Shown here piece after piece: positions 1-13,689 of a stretch of 64,000 nucleotides of DNA (positions are counted from its first letter, which is position 1; each line of letters begins with the position of its first letter). The position numbers and the translations under genes are program-made. Source of the DNA: Apostichopus japonicus. Its lineage: Eukaryota; Echinodermata; Holothuroidea; Aspidochirotida; Stichopodidae. The notes under the pieces are model-generated. The model searched no databases. It saw only the letters and a program-made list of their open reading frames with translations, and was not told where the DNA came from. The DNA is taken from assembly GCF_037975245.1 (NCBI RefSeq), contig NC_092579.1:9169001-9233000 (forward strand), in the 5' to 3' direction.

Positions 1-593
1 GTGGAAAAGAAAAGAATAAACATTACGTCAGCATTGTTAGTGAGTCAGTCATCATGTTTACCAGAGTGCCATATATTTGGTTACAAGATACAAAGTTTAA
101 AAATAATGCGATAAAGTAATGCCCTTGGCGTACTAGTTCATAGTAGATGTAAATCATGTAGCGTGCAACGTTTAGTGTCAGATAGGCTACACAGTGCCTT
201 GTCGGCTTGTATATCTTCACCATGGAAGTAGTAATTTGGCCAAACAAGATGAGAAAAACCTACGTTATCTTCCTATATATACTATATATATACATCTTCG
301 ACTTCAAGTTTATGTATATAGCATTTACTAACCAGATATAAAGTGATAAAAGTTGTAAAAAGGAAAATTTTGTACCATTAGCTTTTAATCTTTTGCAGCA
401 ATATACAATCCGCTTGGAACATTCTCAACAAAACATTACCTGCATATCAATAGGTTTGAATTCACCTACATATAAATCACGGCTTGTTCAATGCCCTATA
501 TTTCGAAATGGAATTTCATTAACATCAGTATAAGTCGTAATATGTAGGCCATACAAGGCGGTGAAGCAATAGCTATGCTAAACCACGTCTTAC
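1..593. other. Left-edge intron or flank, no gene recognised
   Basis: This stretch lies downstream (in minus-strand sense) of the last visible exon of the NIDO-domain gene, so it is probably intron. I looked on the minus strand for a cysteine-rich or NIDO-continuing exon with a 3' splice site and found none. It is AT-rich with a short TA-rich patch near 280-292. Confidence 0.5.
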
Positions 594-951
594 CAAGGAC
601 GATTGAGACGTAGAACCGTTAAACATAACACTATCCCATGTGTAGGCATATTCATTGTCGAGGTATATTATCTCCTCTTCTGGAAAGACTCCCTGAATCA
701 GTCCCTTGATATCGTCTTCAAAGTCCTCCAAATATGATATCCACACGCTTCCACCCAAAGATAAGTCCACGTCAGCCATATAAGGAGCAATAAGGGCTGT
801 ACCAATTCCAGAAAGAGGAAACTGTTCAGAAGTGAACACAAATTGTTCGTGATCTGTCCCAACTGATATCACACCGTCAGCATGAATCTGTTCCAGGTTT
901 AGAAAATATAATATTATCTGTATTTAACCATTCTCCTCGAATATATATAGG

Positions 952-982
<31 letters not shown>

Positions 983-1250
983 GCCTATATATAGGCCTAT
1001 ATATATAGAACATATATATAGAACATATATATAGAACATATATAGAACTAGTATTGCTCGATACAGGTGTCAAACGCCTACAGTGAAATTACGACCTTCC
1101 TTACCGGTTTCGAACCTCTGGACTTACACTAAGCGTCCATGGCCTAGTTGCTTAGGGTGTTCGCGTACAAAGCGGAAGGCCCGGGTTCGAATCCCGGTGG
1201 AGGCTGGAAGGTTTTTTACTGTTCAGGATTTTTCCTTCTCATAACGTTCT

Positions 1251-1305
<55 letters not shown>

Positions 1306-2653
1306 ATAGTTTATCGTACGGGTAAATACTCTTAACTATGTCAAAAAGGGTCAAGCAAGCGTAGTAATATTTCAAATAACATTTGTTATCCCAGATCTGT
1401 TCAGAAGTTCTTGTTTCTTTCAGATGAGTGAAACTCAAAAGACTGCAGGCATAAAACAACTTAAATTTCTTTAGTTTAGACTTCACGAATCCAGATAGCG
1501 GTTTACAAATTATATTGCCTATTCCTAGTCGTCTATCCTTTACCAACGATTCATTTGTATGTAGGATATTCACGTCAACAAGTGATGACGATAAACCCCA
1601 TTGTTCTACATTAATGTAGTGCTTAAGATTACTTCAATTTTGCACCGTAGCCTTCATGACTTACCGTATAGTTTTAAATTAATGTCACCACATCAGAAGG
1701 CTACACAGTAACATGCGAACCTCAGTGGTGTCACACAGGCTCGAGACAATATGATAATAATAGAAAATGCCAAATGTCTTGGCTAGGTGAGGGGGCAAAC
1801 AGACACATTTGACATCATTATATGGGATAGTGGGAGAAAAATAGTTAAGTGTCAAATGTGTTTCACGTGGACTTTTCCTGAATATGTTATAAATGAACTA
1901 TAGAGATATAACCTTGCGGGATTTACTTTCTTTGAAGAACATCAAAAAGCCAAGAAGTAAATATAGGGAACTGCAGATATATATATAATTACATCAACAA
2001 AGAAAGACGTTGTCTGGTATAAATGGTACATAAATCATCTTCAATATTCGATATTTTATCCATACACTGTTTTTTTTTTCTTTTCAAATTTGGCATGTTT
2101 GGATAAATTGTAGACGTTATGCTGTATATAGGTTGCTCTCGTGAAATGACATGCGTTGAATGCCTCTTAGCTATACTCACCGATATGTCATCATCATTCA
2201 CATTAGACAAATTCGGCCTGTAAAACAGGTTTGGATTGTAATAGTCCCTATAGCGTTCGGAGTCGTCACCCTCATAGCATCCGAGAATGCAGTAGCTTAT
2301 GCCCGAACTTGGTCCAAATGGATAAAGTGGGACTTGAAGAAATTTCAAACAAAATGGTTAACAATGGTACATCAGGAACAATATGGACATCATTTCTTTT
2401 TCAGGTATCTCCAAATGTACAGAGATTAGATAGATGCATGCATACATAGACAAACTTTAAAAATTTGCGTGAAATTAAGTTTACTGTTCGGATTGTATTT
2501 CATCACAAATGCCAGTATATTGTTTCACTTTGCTTGTGGTTTCATGGTAGACAGGTAAAGTACAACTCAGAGAAGAGTTGTCTGATGATCGCTTAACGCG
2601 TGAAACTCTGAGTAACAACTACTATTGTTCCACTAGTCTCAACATATACATAT

Positions 2654-2742
<89 letters not shown>

Positions 2743-2903
2743 TATATATATATTTATATATATATATATATATGTGTATGTGTGCGTGTGTGTGTGCGGG
2801 TGTGCGTGTATGTACAGTGTACATGTATATTAATTGTTACCAGTTCACACAAAATGTTATGTTAATTCGGAATAAAGAACTATACTACCATGAAATCGGC
2901 ATG

Positions 2904-2999
<96 letters not shown>

Positions 3000-3206
3000 G
3001 TATGTGTGCGTGTGTGTGCGGGTGTGCGTGTATGTACAGTATACATGTATATTGTTACCAGTTCACACAAAATGTTATGTTAATTCGGAATAAAGAACTA
3101 TACTACCATGAAATCGGCAACAAGAGTTAGTGAGAAAAAACTTACATTGACCAACTGCAAAGTGGGATCCAAGAGCGATTAATATGATGAAAGCAGTCAC
3201 CATCAT
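594..3206 (-). CDS. Secreted NIDO (nidogen-type) domain protein, 5' part of gene, truncated by window edge
   Basis: Three minus-strand coding exons can be joined in phase: 3206-3146 (61 bp), 2332-2181 (152 bp) and 887-594 (294 bp). Exon 1 encodes a signal peptide of about 20 residues (two Met, then a hydrophobic run ending in SHFAVGQ) and ends at GTAAGT. Exon 2 begins after a pyrimidine-rich acceptor and gives [11 protein letters not shown], the usual opening of a NIDO domain. Exon 3 carries the domain core with GVISVG and IAPYMADVD, matching the family pattern of a glycine-rich strand, then a proline-rich FPL, then an APFWADVD-like motif. Exon 3 ends at a clean GTAAGA donor, so the gene continues beyond the left edge. 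NIDO domains occur in nidogen, tectorin, SNED1 and mucin-like extracellular proteins; which of these this is cannot be decided from half a domain. Secretion and an extracellular-matrix role are inferred. No family-wide catalytic residue applies. Confidence 0.62.
946..1046. repeat. TA-rich simple repeat with short palindromes
   Basis: A (TA)n core is bracketed by GGCCTATA-type palindromes and followed by a short tandem series of GAACATATATATA units (about 1008-1045). It lies inside the putative intron between NIDO exons 2 and 3. Confidence 0.8.
1048..1255 (+). mobile_element. tRNA-related SINE copy 1, with a second inverted box-B-like module
   Basis: Positions 1133-1205 fold as a near-complete tRNA. 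Acceptor stem 1133-1139 pairs with 1198-1204 at 6 of 7 positions. The anticodon stem TTCGC/GCGGA closes a 7-base loop with anticodon-position bases ACA, and the T stem CCGGG/CCCGG closes TTCGAAT. Box A (TGGCCTAGTTGC) and box B (GGGTTCGAATCCC) are both present. The region just upstream, 1091-1122, resembles the reverse complement of the 3' half: CCTTCC, then ACCGG, then TTCGAACC. A diverged second copy lies at 9440-9637, so this is a repeat family rather than a unique tRNA gene. It runs directly into a (TA)n array. Confidence 0.7.
1254..1303. repeat. (TA)n microsatellite
   Basis: About 25 uninterrupted TA units immediately follow SINE copy 1. The other SINE copy is also followed by a long (TA)n array, suggesting that the SINE tail seeds or targets TA tracts. 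Confidence 0.95.
2641..3120. repeat. Tandem duplication of a (TA)n plus unique-sequence unit
   Basis: A unit of about 230 bp occurs twice. Each copy consists of a (TA)n array, a GTGTGCGTGTGTG-rich tract, TGTACAGT, and about 80 bp containing CCAGTTCACACAAAATG and ending GAAATCGGCA. Copy 1 covers roughly 2655-2905 and copy 2 roughly 2908-3120. The copies are nearly identical outside the microsatellite, so the event is recent. It lies in the intron directly downstream of the signal-peptide exon of the NIDO gene. Confidence 0.85.
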
Positions 3207-6200
3207 CACAGTGTCACGCGCCTTGTATTCAGATACGAACTCGACCTAATTAAATTGACAAAACATTATAAATATAACTTTACTCATATTATAGAAGCAG
3301 TACTGTTATCATACGGCCTTAAGCGCATCATTAGTTTGCTCATTACCTCCGTAGGAAAGTATCAAATGATTGTTTATTATTTAAATTATATTTGTCTCCG
3401 AGGAGTTGCTGAGTCATTATCTAGATAGTCTTCTGAATATTCCTTATACAGTCTTAACGTCAAACACGCCTCATACAAATATAAAGAGAGCATGGTAAGA
3501 GAGCAATTGGACAGCTTGAACGTGACCCAATGCTCCATTTATAGGAAGACGCTTTCAAGAAAACCCATCTAAGATAGAGCCTGGATACGAAAACAAAACA
3601 GGATGAACCACTGTCAACTCCAGTCTCCTTACGTATACACTGTAAACTATATTGCTACGTCTGGTGAGCATCACGTGTCCCTTTGAAAGGGAATATAAAC
3701 TACACATGGACTGGTGGACGACTATACATGAATACTACATTTAAATGAATTGTCCTGATTCAATGACCATTCGTGGTATCAGTGCCACTTCGTCTCCTTC
3801 GCATAATACGCATTTGTTTAGTCGCTTCCATTATGAACAAGAACTGAGGAAAAGTTAATAGCGACATCTTTTCAATCGCACACAACATCCCAATATTGAC
3901 GTGCTTGATAAGAATGTAAAACCGACAATTGTTACAGGGTAAGTAAATGTTAACCGTAACCAATTTCGCGCTGGTGGAGAAATAGTTAACAGGTCGAAAA
4001 TATGCTCAAAGTCAGTCGAACCGTGTTTAGAAGTCTTTAACATGCGCAGCTAGCATGTTATTATATTTCTGAAATCACCAACAAACCATGCGGTTCCAAT
4101 TTGAAATTCCAAGTTCATGAATGGCGTATATAGACGAACTTCAGGGGAAATTACAGCGGCGGGGCTTTAACCCATTTCCCAACTTATACATAATATACTG
4201 AAGGCTAAACGAGGACTTAAAAAACGGTACCCGGAGACGTATAATTGTCCCAGGGTCCTGACCTACCTCTCGATGTCAGGGAATACAACATCAACAGGGA
4301 GGGGGGACTTCTGTAAGTTAATGATGTATAGGTTATTAATGTATCCCCTTGCCCTCGATCAAGTCCGATATATTTTGAATTTCAGATTGAAAAAGCACTG
4401 AAAGTAGATGTCTTAAGACGACCGCCGCATGTTACCCAGCTGGACACGACCCGAATCAACTCGATTGTGGTTACTTTTAATAGGACGGTCGATTTGCGTT
4501 GGTTCCCGCTCAGCCGGGCAGTGTGCAACTGGCTTTAAATAACGCACGGCACACTTATTGACCTTTTCCTTAGCCTAAATATACCTCTGAATTCACCATT
4601 TTACGTCTATTTTATTTTCTGAACAAGGACCCCCCCCCCCCCTTTCCCCTTTTCCTACCTCCTATGAACAATCTCAACGCTTTTAACTCCTCAAGCTGTA
4701 ATTCGACGCTTACGTGACGACCGGATCGACTAACAGCGCGGATTTTACAAAGTTACATATACTCATAATAAATAGAAATTGTTTATGACTTTTCTATGCT
4801 ATCTCACAGTGAACAAAGTTACTGGAATAACTGTTTAACTGCTGCGACTTTGACTCTAATGCTATTTGGGGGTTGCTCTTTTTTTTTTGGAGGGGCGGAG
4901 AGAAAAAGTTTCTATCTGGCAGTTTTCAGCTTGGATGTGAAATCGTTTCCTGAATAGCCAAAGTATTGTGCAAAGTACACAATTCAGTTAGTCTTGAGCA
5001 ACTAGAAAGCTACCTGTGTCATTACTCTGTTACTAATTATGTCGTAGCTTAGACGAAGAATTCGTATAGGACTGATTACGACTTGGATTTTGTACAACAA
5101 AGCTAGTGTCACGGTAATATCTTCGCGGCTGAAATGCTCTTCCAGGAAACTAGATATAACGATATCTAATTTGGCTGTATTCTTTGTCTGTGTCAGTTAA
5201 AAATATACTTCATTAATTTCATTAATCATTATTTTGAAGAATATAATTTTGCATGAGTATTAAAGAAAAATGAAATAAAGCTATTCAAACATCAATTATC
5301 AAGCAATTGTTTTAGGGGTAAAGAGTGTATATGCTTACTATGTTACGATTTCAAGAACGCTTATGCCATATCGATGGATACCATTCTAGGCTAAAATGTC
5401 ATCCATATTGACCTCAAATTTAACGATACTAAAAATTGTTATTAGTTCTTTCTTGTCATAGAGGCTCTGGCCCGCCAATATAATTTCTAGCCATAGAGTA
5501 TAGTGTAAAATAAATAACTCATGGTGGATAACTGCTTGTCATTTATATACATGGTTGGGTATGCGTGTGTGTGTGGTCTTGGTCATGGTATGTATGTTAG
5601 TGTAAGGGATCCAGCCATTTTGATGGATCATCCGCAGATGAATACATGGTAATTTCTCGATATTTAAAGGTAGAGTTCTAAAGAAATAGAGTATGGAACG
5701 ATAACACTATAAGGTCTGCAACAAATCAATATTTCAATTATGTGTATTCAGTCCTCGTTTAATTAACTTTCTCTGTTGTCTGACAAGCTCCTGTGACATG
5801 TGAAATACTTTCAAATGTAATGGCATTCATATTTTTTCTTGTTTCCATACCCATGTTTACATATTAAAGCAGTTCAAGATAAGCTTCCAGTATAAACTTC
5901 ATTAAGCGTTATCTACAGCCAACATCAAACTGTAATCTCTCTCGCTCAGGGTAACTACTGGCGCGAAGGGGGAACACAAGTGAGGACGAAGTAGGTTTCA
6001 GTATAGGACTCGGCTGACGTCTATATATAATACAGTTGAGACCTTGCCTTGTAAATGTCGAGATCAAAATAAACATTTCGATATGAGCGATAAAGAAAAA
6101 TATAATAAAAAAGACGTGCTTAGTCGACACTTTGACTTAGCAATCCATTTTTTCAATGCCCTACTTCTGGTCCACCGTAATTTCGTAACGATAAAGCAAT

Positions 6201-6530
6201 AATAGGTTGAGTGTTCACTTTTGTGCTGTGAATTGTGTTCTACGGGAAAAGATGTAAAAAATAAACGAATGAAGGAAATAATGAAATGCTTAAAACGTTC
6301 CCCCAATAATACCAACAGGGAAAAAAAAACCTTTTTAGTACCTTTGATCAAGTGAATATGGTTTGACCTTCATTCTAACTTATCTTTTTTTCAAAACGTT
6401 TCGCATGGCATCATCAAAAAACGGTGTTTTCTTTACTGGTATAAGCTCAGGTAAGATCGGATAGCTTTTGAGATGTTAGTTACCATTGATCTTGTATTCT
6501 AGATCATAAAGAATTATACTCACTAGAAAG
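3207..6530. other. Intergenic, no gene recognised
   Basis: No exon with both splice sites and a recognisable protein motif was found on either strand. A C homopolymer lies at about 4629-4642. The interval just above 3206 should hold the promoter of the minus-strand NIDO gene, but no TATA or initiator could be picked with confidence. Confidence 0.5.
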
Positions 6531-8280
6531 TTAAATACGTCACACCATTCTAGTTCATCCAAGCACGCTTTTATCCAGCGTTTGTGTGACGCAAATAGAA
6601 GCTGCAAATGGCATTGTTTAAAACAGGGTGAGCCAAAGCGCTGATTTTGAACAAAATATGTTGACCACTACAACGTATTTCATTGTCTACAATATATTCA
6701 CTCCTCCCTCGTTAGCTGTTCAGTATTATCTCAGACGAAAAACAGAGTAACTATCATATCCTGTTGGTTTTGTTAGGGAGTTGCCCAAACTTTGTCATAA
6801 ACTAATTTAACTCCTTGATTGCAACAGAGTTTGACTCTTAAAAGTTCATACATAGGTCAATTGTAAAAGTAGCCTATATTCTAGAACAAGCCCTTAACTT
6901 GCATGACGCTTAGTTTACTCTGGGTGGGACCTCGGTTGAGGAGGAGGGACCGGGAGGGGATCGGTAAAGCCATCTAGGGATATAATAATGTTCCTCAAAA
7001 GTTAAAGATCTTTGTGGTTAATTTCGAGTTGGTTAGAATCATGTTTGATCTCTAGAGTGAGGCAAATATGTAGATACCTATTAATTTGCTTATAGGAAGG
7101 GGTTGTCACGTACCGAAACGGATGCTGTTTTAACACTTTTTTTCACAATATTGTCACAGGATTAAATAACAAAGACACTACTATATCTAAGGTCTTATTT
7201 CTTGATTTTTCCAGTGCTTTGAACACGGTTCGTACGTTAGTTAAATACGTCACACATTCCATTTCATCCAAGCAGGCTTTATCCAGCGTTTGTGTGACGT
7301 AAATAGAAGCTGCAAATGGCATTGTTTAAATGGCAGACGACTGAAAAGTGCTTCATTGTCTACAATATATTCACTCCTCCCTTGTTAGCTGTTCAGTATT
7401 ATCTCAGACGAAGAACAGAGTACCAATCATATATCCTGTTAGTTTTGTTAGATTAAGGCATTGATTCGGTAGGGAGTTGCCCAGACTTTGTCATAAACAT
7501 AATTAAATGCAACAGAGTTTGATTCTGGTTAATTTCGAGTTGGTTAGAATCATGTTTGATCTCTAGAGTGAGGCAAATATGTAGATACCTATTAATTTGC
7601 TTAGGCTATAGGAAGGGGTTGTCATGTACCGATGCTGTTTTAACACTTATTCACAATATTGTCACAGGATTAAAGAGCGAAGATACTACTATATCTAAGG
7701 TCTTATTTCTTGATTTTTCCAGTGCTTTGAACACGGTTCTTACGTTAGTTAAATACGTCACACATTCCATTTCATCCAAGCAGGCTTTATCCAGCGTTTG
7801 TGTGACGTAAATAGAAGCTGCAAATGGCATTGTTTATACAGGGTGAGCCAAGTCTTTGATTCTGAACAAAATATGTTGACGACTGAAAAGTGCTTTATTG
7901 TCTACAATATATTCACTCCTCCCTTGTTAGCTGTTCAGTATTATCTCAGACGAAGAACAGAGTAACAATCATATATCCTGTTAGTTTTGTTAGATTAGGG
8001 CATTGATTCGGTAGGGAGTTGCACAAACTTTGTCTTAAACATAATTAAATGCATCAGAGTTTGACTCTGGTTAATTTCGAGTTGGTTAGAATCATGTTTG
8101 AACTCTAGAGTGAGGCAAATATGTAGATACCTATCAATTTGCTTATAGGAAGGGGTTGTCATGTACCGATGCTGTTTTAACACTTATTCACAATATTGTC
8201 ACAGGATTAGAGAGCGAAGATACTACTCTATATCTAAGGTCTTATTTCTTGAATTTTACAGTGCTTTTAACAAGGTTCTT
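6530..8280 (+). repeat. Locally multiplied segment of a LINE reverse-transcriptase region
   Basis: Two landmark sequences recur in direct orientation. The TTAAATACGTCACAC landmark starts near 6531, 7241 and 7749. The GGTTAATTTCGAGTTGG landmark starts near 7016, 7527 and 8069. Spacings are about 510-710 bp, so a unit of roughly half a kilobase is present about three times with small indels. Each later unit carries the same short RT coding fragment (DAVLTLIHNIVTG). Internal tandem duplication of a dead LINE is the simplest reading. Confidence 0.8.
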
Positions 8281-9425
8281 CCAAATCGTTAAATCCAGGA
8301 CACGCAAGGGTTCGTTGAAGGGCCATGGTTGTTACATTTGATATCAATTTCTATATATGGCTGGTCTAGACAAATAAAATATTCCAAAGGTCTGACGGCA
8401 AAATCGAAAAACAAAATGTTGGTGTCCCTCAAGGCGGTCCTCTGTCTTCTCTACTGTTCACAATATATACTGACGAAATACGATCTACTTCTAAATGTAC
8501 TGTGGTGAAATATGCTGATGACACTGCTATAGTGTGCAATGTATCAAAGCGAACGCATCAGGCTGACCAAGCAAGTTATCAAACTGCTGTATCAAATATT
8601 GTAGATCTGTGTGATGGGAAGAATCCAAGACTCAATCCAAAGAAATCTAAGGAAATGGTTTTTGAGAATATAAATATTAAACATGAAGGTCTCAATTAAA
8701 GATGCGGAAGTAGAACGCACTCATCATATAGTAGATATAGGTGTTTGTATTGATCATAAACTGGGTTTCACTGGTCATATACGCAGAATACTGAAACGGG
8801 TGTACTTCATAGTCTCAACTTTATCTTATATAGTTCCATATTTTCATGTTGATGTAAGGAAAACGGTTTTTACTGCCAATATCTTACCACCCCTAATACA
8901 TGCTGTTTCTGCTTGGTATCACTTTTTACTAATAAAAGATAATAAAAGAATTATTAAAATTTTAAAGTATTGTTCTAGACTTTTTAATATAGATTTTAAC
9001 TTTCGTATGAGTACTGTAAACAATGCTGCTAAAAATGAGTTTATTGGAAGTGTAAATTGCATAGAGAGAAACGACAGACATTCTTTGGATACCGAAGTTG
9101 CTTAACTCTCTACTTCGAGAAACTACTAGGTATAATTTGAGAAACAAAGCAATAACACCAACATTCAGAATTAATGTGTATAGAAATAGTTTTATTTATC
9201 TTGCTGCTATTTATTTACAAAAATGGTAATCTGGATAATTTATTGTAGACAGCTGCACTTGTATGTTTTGTATATAGATATATATTTTGTTTTTTGTTTT
9301 TTTCTTTGTACAATAACATTTTAAAGCAATATTTTTTTATTACGTACTCACTTTTGATGTCCTGTCTATAAAAATTATATTTATACTGGAAATAAATCAA
9401 TAAAAAATGAAATGAAATGAAAATG
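7080..9425 (+). mobile_element. Decayed non-LTR retrotransposon (RT domain fragments, 3' end)
   Basis: Fragments of a LINE reverse transcriptase are read on the plus strand. SCTDAVLTLIHNIVTG and FLDFSSALNTV at about 7610-7740 and again near 8160 correspond to RT motifs 2-3. VPQGGPLSS appears at about 8427. VKYADDTAIV, the catalytic YADD box, is at 8502-8531, with the thumb-like region at 8683-9105. The frame is broken several times. The 3' end is marked by a short ATGAA repeat tail at about 9400-9420, as seen in CR1/L2-type elements. The clade is uncertain; L2/Rex/CR1-like is my best guess. It is a pseudogene. Confidence 0.75.
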
Positions 9426-9439
9426 TCACTAAAACAGAC

Positions 9440-9637
9440 CTAGTGTTGTTCGATACAGGTAGCAAACACCTACAATGGAATTACGACCTTCCTTACCGAT
9501 TTCGAACCTCTGGACATACAATCAGCTTCCATAGCCTATAGTGGTTACGGTGTCCGCATATAAAGCGGGAATCCCGGGGGAGGCTGGAAGTTTATTAACT
9601 GTTCTGGATTTTCCGACTCACTACGATTTCAATTATT
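9440..9637 (+). mobile_element. tRNA-related SINE copy 2 (T-arm deleted)
   Basis: It aligns along its whole length with 1048-1255: CGATACAGGT, then ACGACCTTCCTTACCG, TTTCGAACCTCTGGAC, a box-A-like AGCCTATAGTGG, then an anticodon-arm-like GCATATAAAGC. About 14 bp covering the 5' half of the T arm are missing, so this copy cannot fold as a full tRNA. It sits immediately after the tail of the LINE and upstream of a (TA)n array. Confidence 0.72.
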
Positions 9638-9689
9638 TATATTCATTTGCCTTTTTTGTTTACCTCCATTTCATTAACAAAAGGTATGT

Positions 9690-9898
<209 letters not shown>

Positions 9899-10555
9899 GT
9901 GAAGACAATGCTGACACTGAAACTAAAGCACAACGATGATAGGGATTTCAATGTTACAAGCAGCATTGCCAAAACAAATTGAAAGAACCCTTACAGAACT
10001 GAGACTTTAATGTTTTGAATGATTAATTGTTCATATTTTATTTCTATGATTTTTTCATATTTAAAAGTTGGAATACCTCTGTGGTTATTCGGACCCCCTT
10101 AATAACGATTTACCCCCTTGGCGATTGGGACTTCATGTGATGATGACGTTGTAGTGTAATGGTTCAAAAATATGCAACCCTTCACGGAGCTATAGGCCAT
10201 TTTTTCTCAATATTTATTAACGTGATCAGAACCAATATATTTGTCTACTGCACTCACTGATGAATTTGGACTTTGAAAGTGAATGATTCCCTTTTATATA
10301 TTTGACCTATGTCAAATCGGTAGCGTGTGCTATTAGGCTTACAGTAAGAACTGAGGATATGTGTAATCTCAACAAATCCAGTTTCATGCATTTTGGGGAT
10401 TACACATTCTCTCAGTATTTACTGTAATCGTAATAGCACATGCTACCGATGTATCCGAATTATCAGCACGATCCAGTTATTATTTTGGTACAAAACTTTA
10501 AAATTTACAGTAAAGTTACTGCAATCTCTGTGTGAATCGGTTGAAAATGCATTAA
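9899..10555. other. Intergenic, nothing recognised
   Basis: Unique-looking AT-rich sequence separates the TA array from the minisatellite. No splice-bounded exon with a recognisable motif was found on either strand. Confidence 0.5.
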
Positions 10556-11530
10556 TTGTGGCACACCCACGGCTTGTGGAAAATTAGTGCCTGTGGCAAA
10601 TCAATTCAGTGCTTTTGGGGCAAACTGAAATGCTTATGGCAAACGCACTGCTTGTGGCAAACACACAGCTTGTGGCAAACGCACGGCTTGTGGCAAACAC
10701 ACTGCTTGTGGCAAACACACGGATTGTGGCAAACACACGGATTGTTGCAAACAAACGGGTTGTGGCAAACACATGGCTTGTGAGAAACACACGGATTGTG
10801 GCAAACAAACGGGTTGTGGCAAACACATGGCTTGTGGCAAACACATTGCTTGTGGCAAACACACGGCTTATGGCAAACGTATGCTTGTGGCAAACACACG
10901 GCTTGTGGCAAACTCACGGCTTGTGGCAAAACACTGCTTGTGGCAAACACACGGATTGTGGCAAACACATGGATTGTGGCAATCACACGGCTTGTGACAA
11001 ACACACTGCTTGAGGCAAAGACATTGCTTGTGGCAAACACACGGATAGTGGCAAACACACGGATTGTGGCAAACAAACGGGTTGTGGCAAACACATGGCT
11101 TGCGGAAAACACACGGCTTGTGGCAAACACACGGCTTGTGACAAACACACGGCTTGTGGCAAACACACGGTTTGTGGCAAACCCATTAATTGTGGCAAAC
11201 TCACGGCTTGTGGCAAACACGTTGCTTGTGGCAAACACACGGCTTGTGGCAAGGTCACGGCTTGTGGCAAACACACTGCTTGTGGCAAACACACGGATTG
11301 TGGCAAACACAAGGATTGTGACAAAAAACGGGTTGTGTCAAACACATGGCTTGTGGCAAACTCACGGCTTGTGGCAAACACATTCCTGTGGCAAACACAC
11401 GGCTTGTGGCAAACACACTGCTTGTGGCAAACACACGGATTGTGGCAAACACACGGCTTGTAACAAACACACGGCTTGTGGCAAACACACGGTTTGTGGC
11501 AAACTAATTGATTGCGGAAAAAAACAATGC
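10556..11530. repeat. 18-bp minisatellite, about 53 units
   Basis: The consensus unit is CTTGTGGCAAACACACGG. Variants replace C by A at the first base (ATTGTGG), give CACATGG or CACTG in place of CACACGG, or give AAACAAACGGG. Some variants travel together as higher-order blocks: the ATTGTGG, AAACAAACGGG and CACATGG series recurs near 10738, 10790 and 11056. Because 18 is divisible by three and the unit has no stop codon in any frame, long open frames appear on both strands (hexapeptides such as LWQTHG, CGKHTA, AVCLPQ). No signal peptide, splice context or conserved flank supports coding. Confidence 0.95.
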
Positions 11531-13516
<1,986 letters not shown>

Positions 13517-13689
13517 ACGACTTGTTGTATCTCGGCAAAACGTCAATTTTCAGAAATTTGTCATTTTGACGACTTGTTGCATCTCGGCAAATTTAATAAT
13601 TTTGACGAGTTGTTGAACTCGGCAAAACGTCATTTTTCTGAATTTTGTCATTTTGACGAGTTTGTTACTCTTTCATCACCATGTCCCTT

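Noticed and set aside
23-247. Minus-strand 74-codon frame at the left edge as a further NIDO-gene exon
   Set aside because: It has no NIDO or EGF similarity, no matching splice phase and a biased AT-rich composition.
1133-1205. Functional tRNA gene
   Set aside because: The fold is good, but one acceptor pair is broken, the anticodon-position bases ACA are atypical, and a diverged second copy with shared flanks at 9440 shows it is the head of a repeat element.
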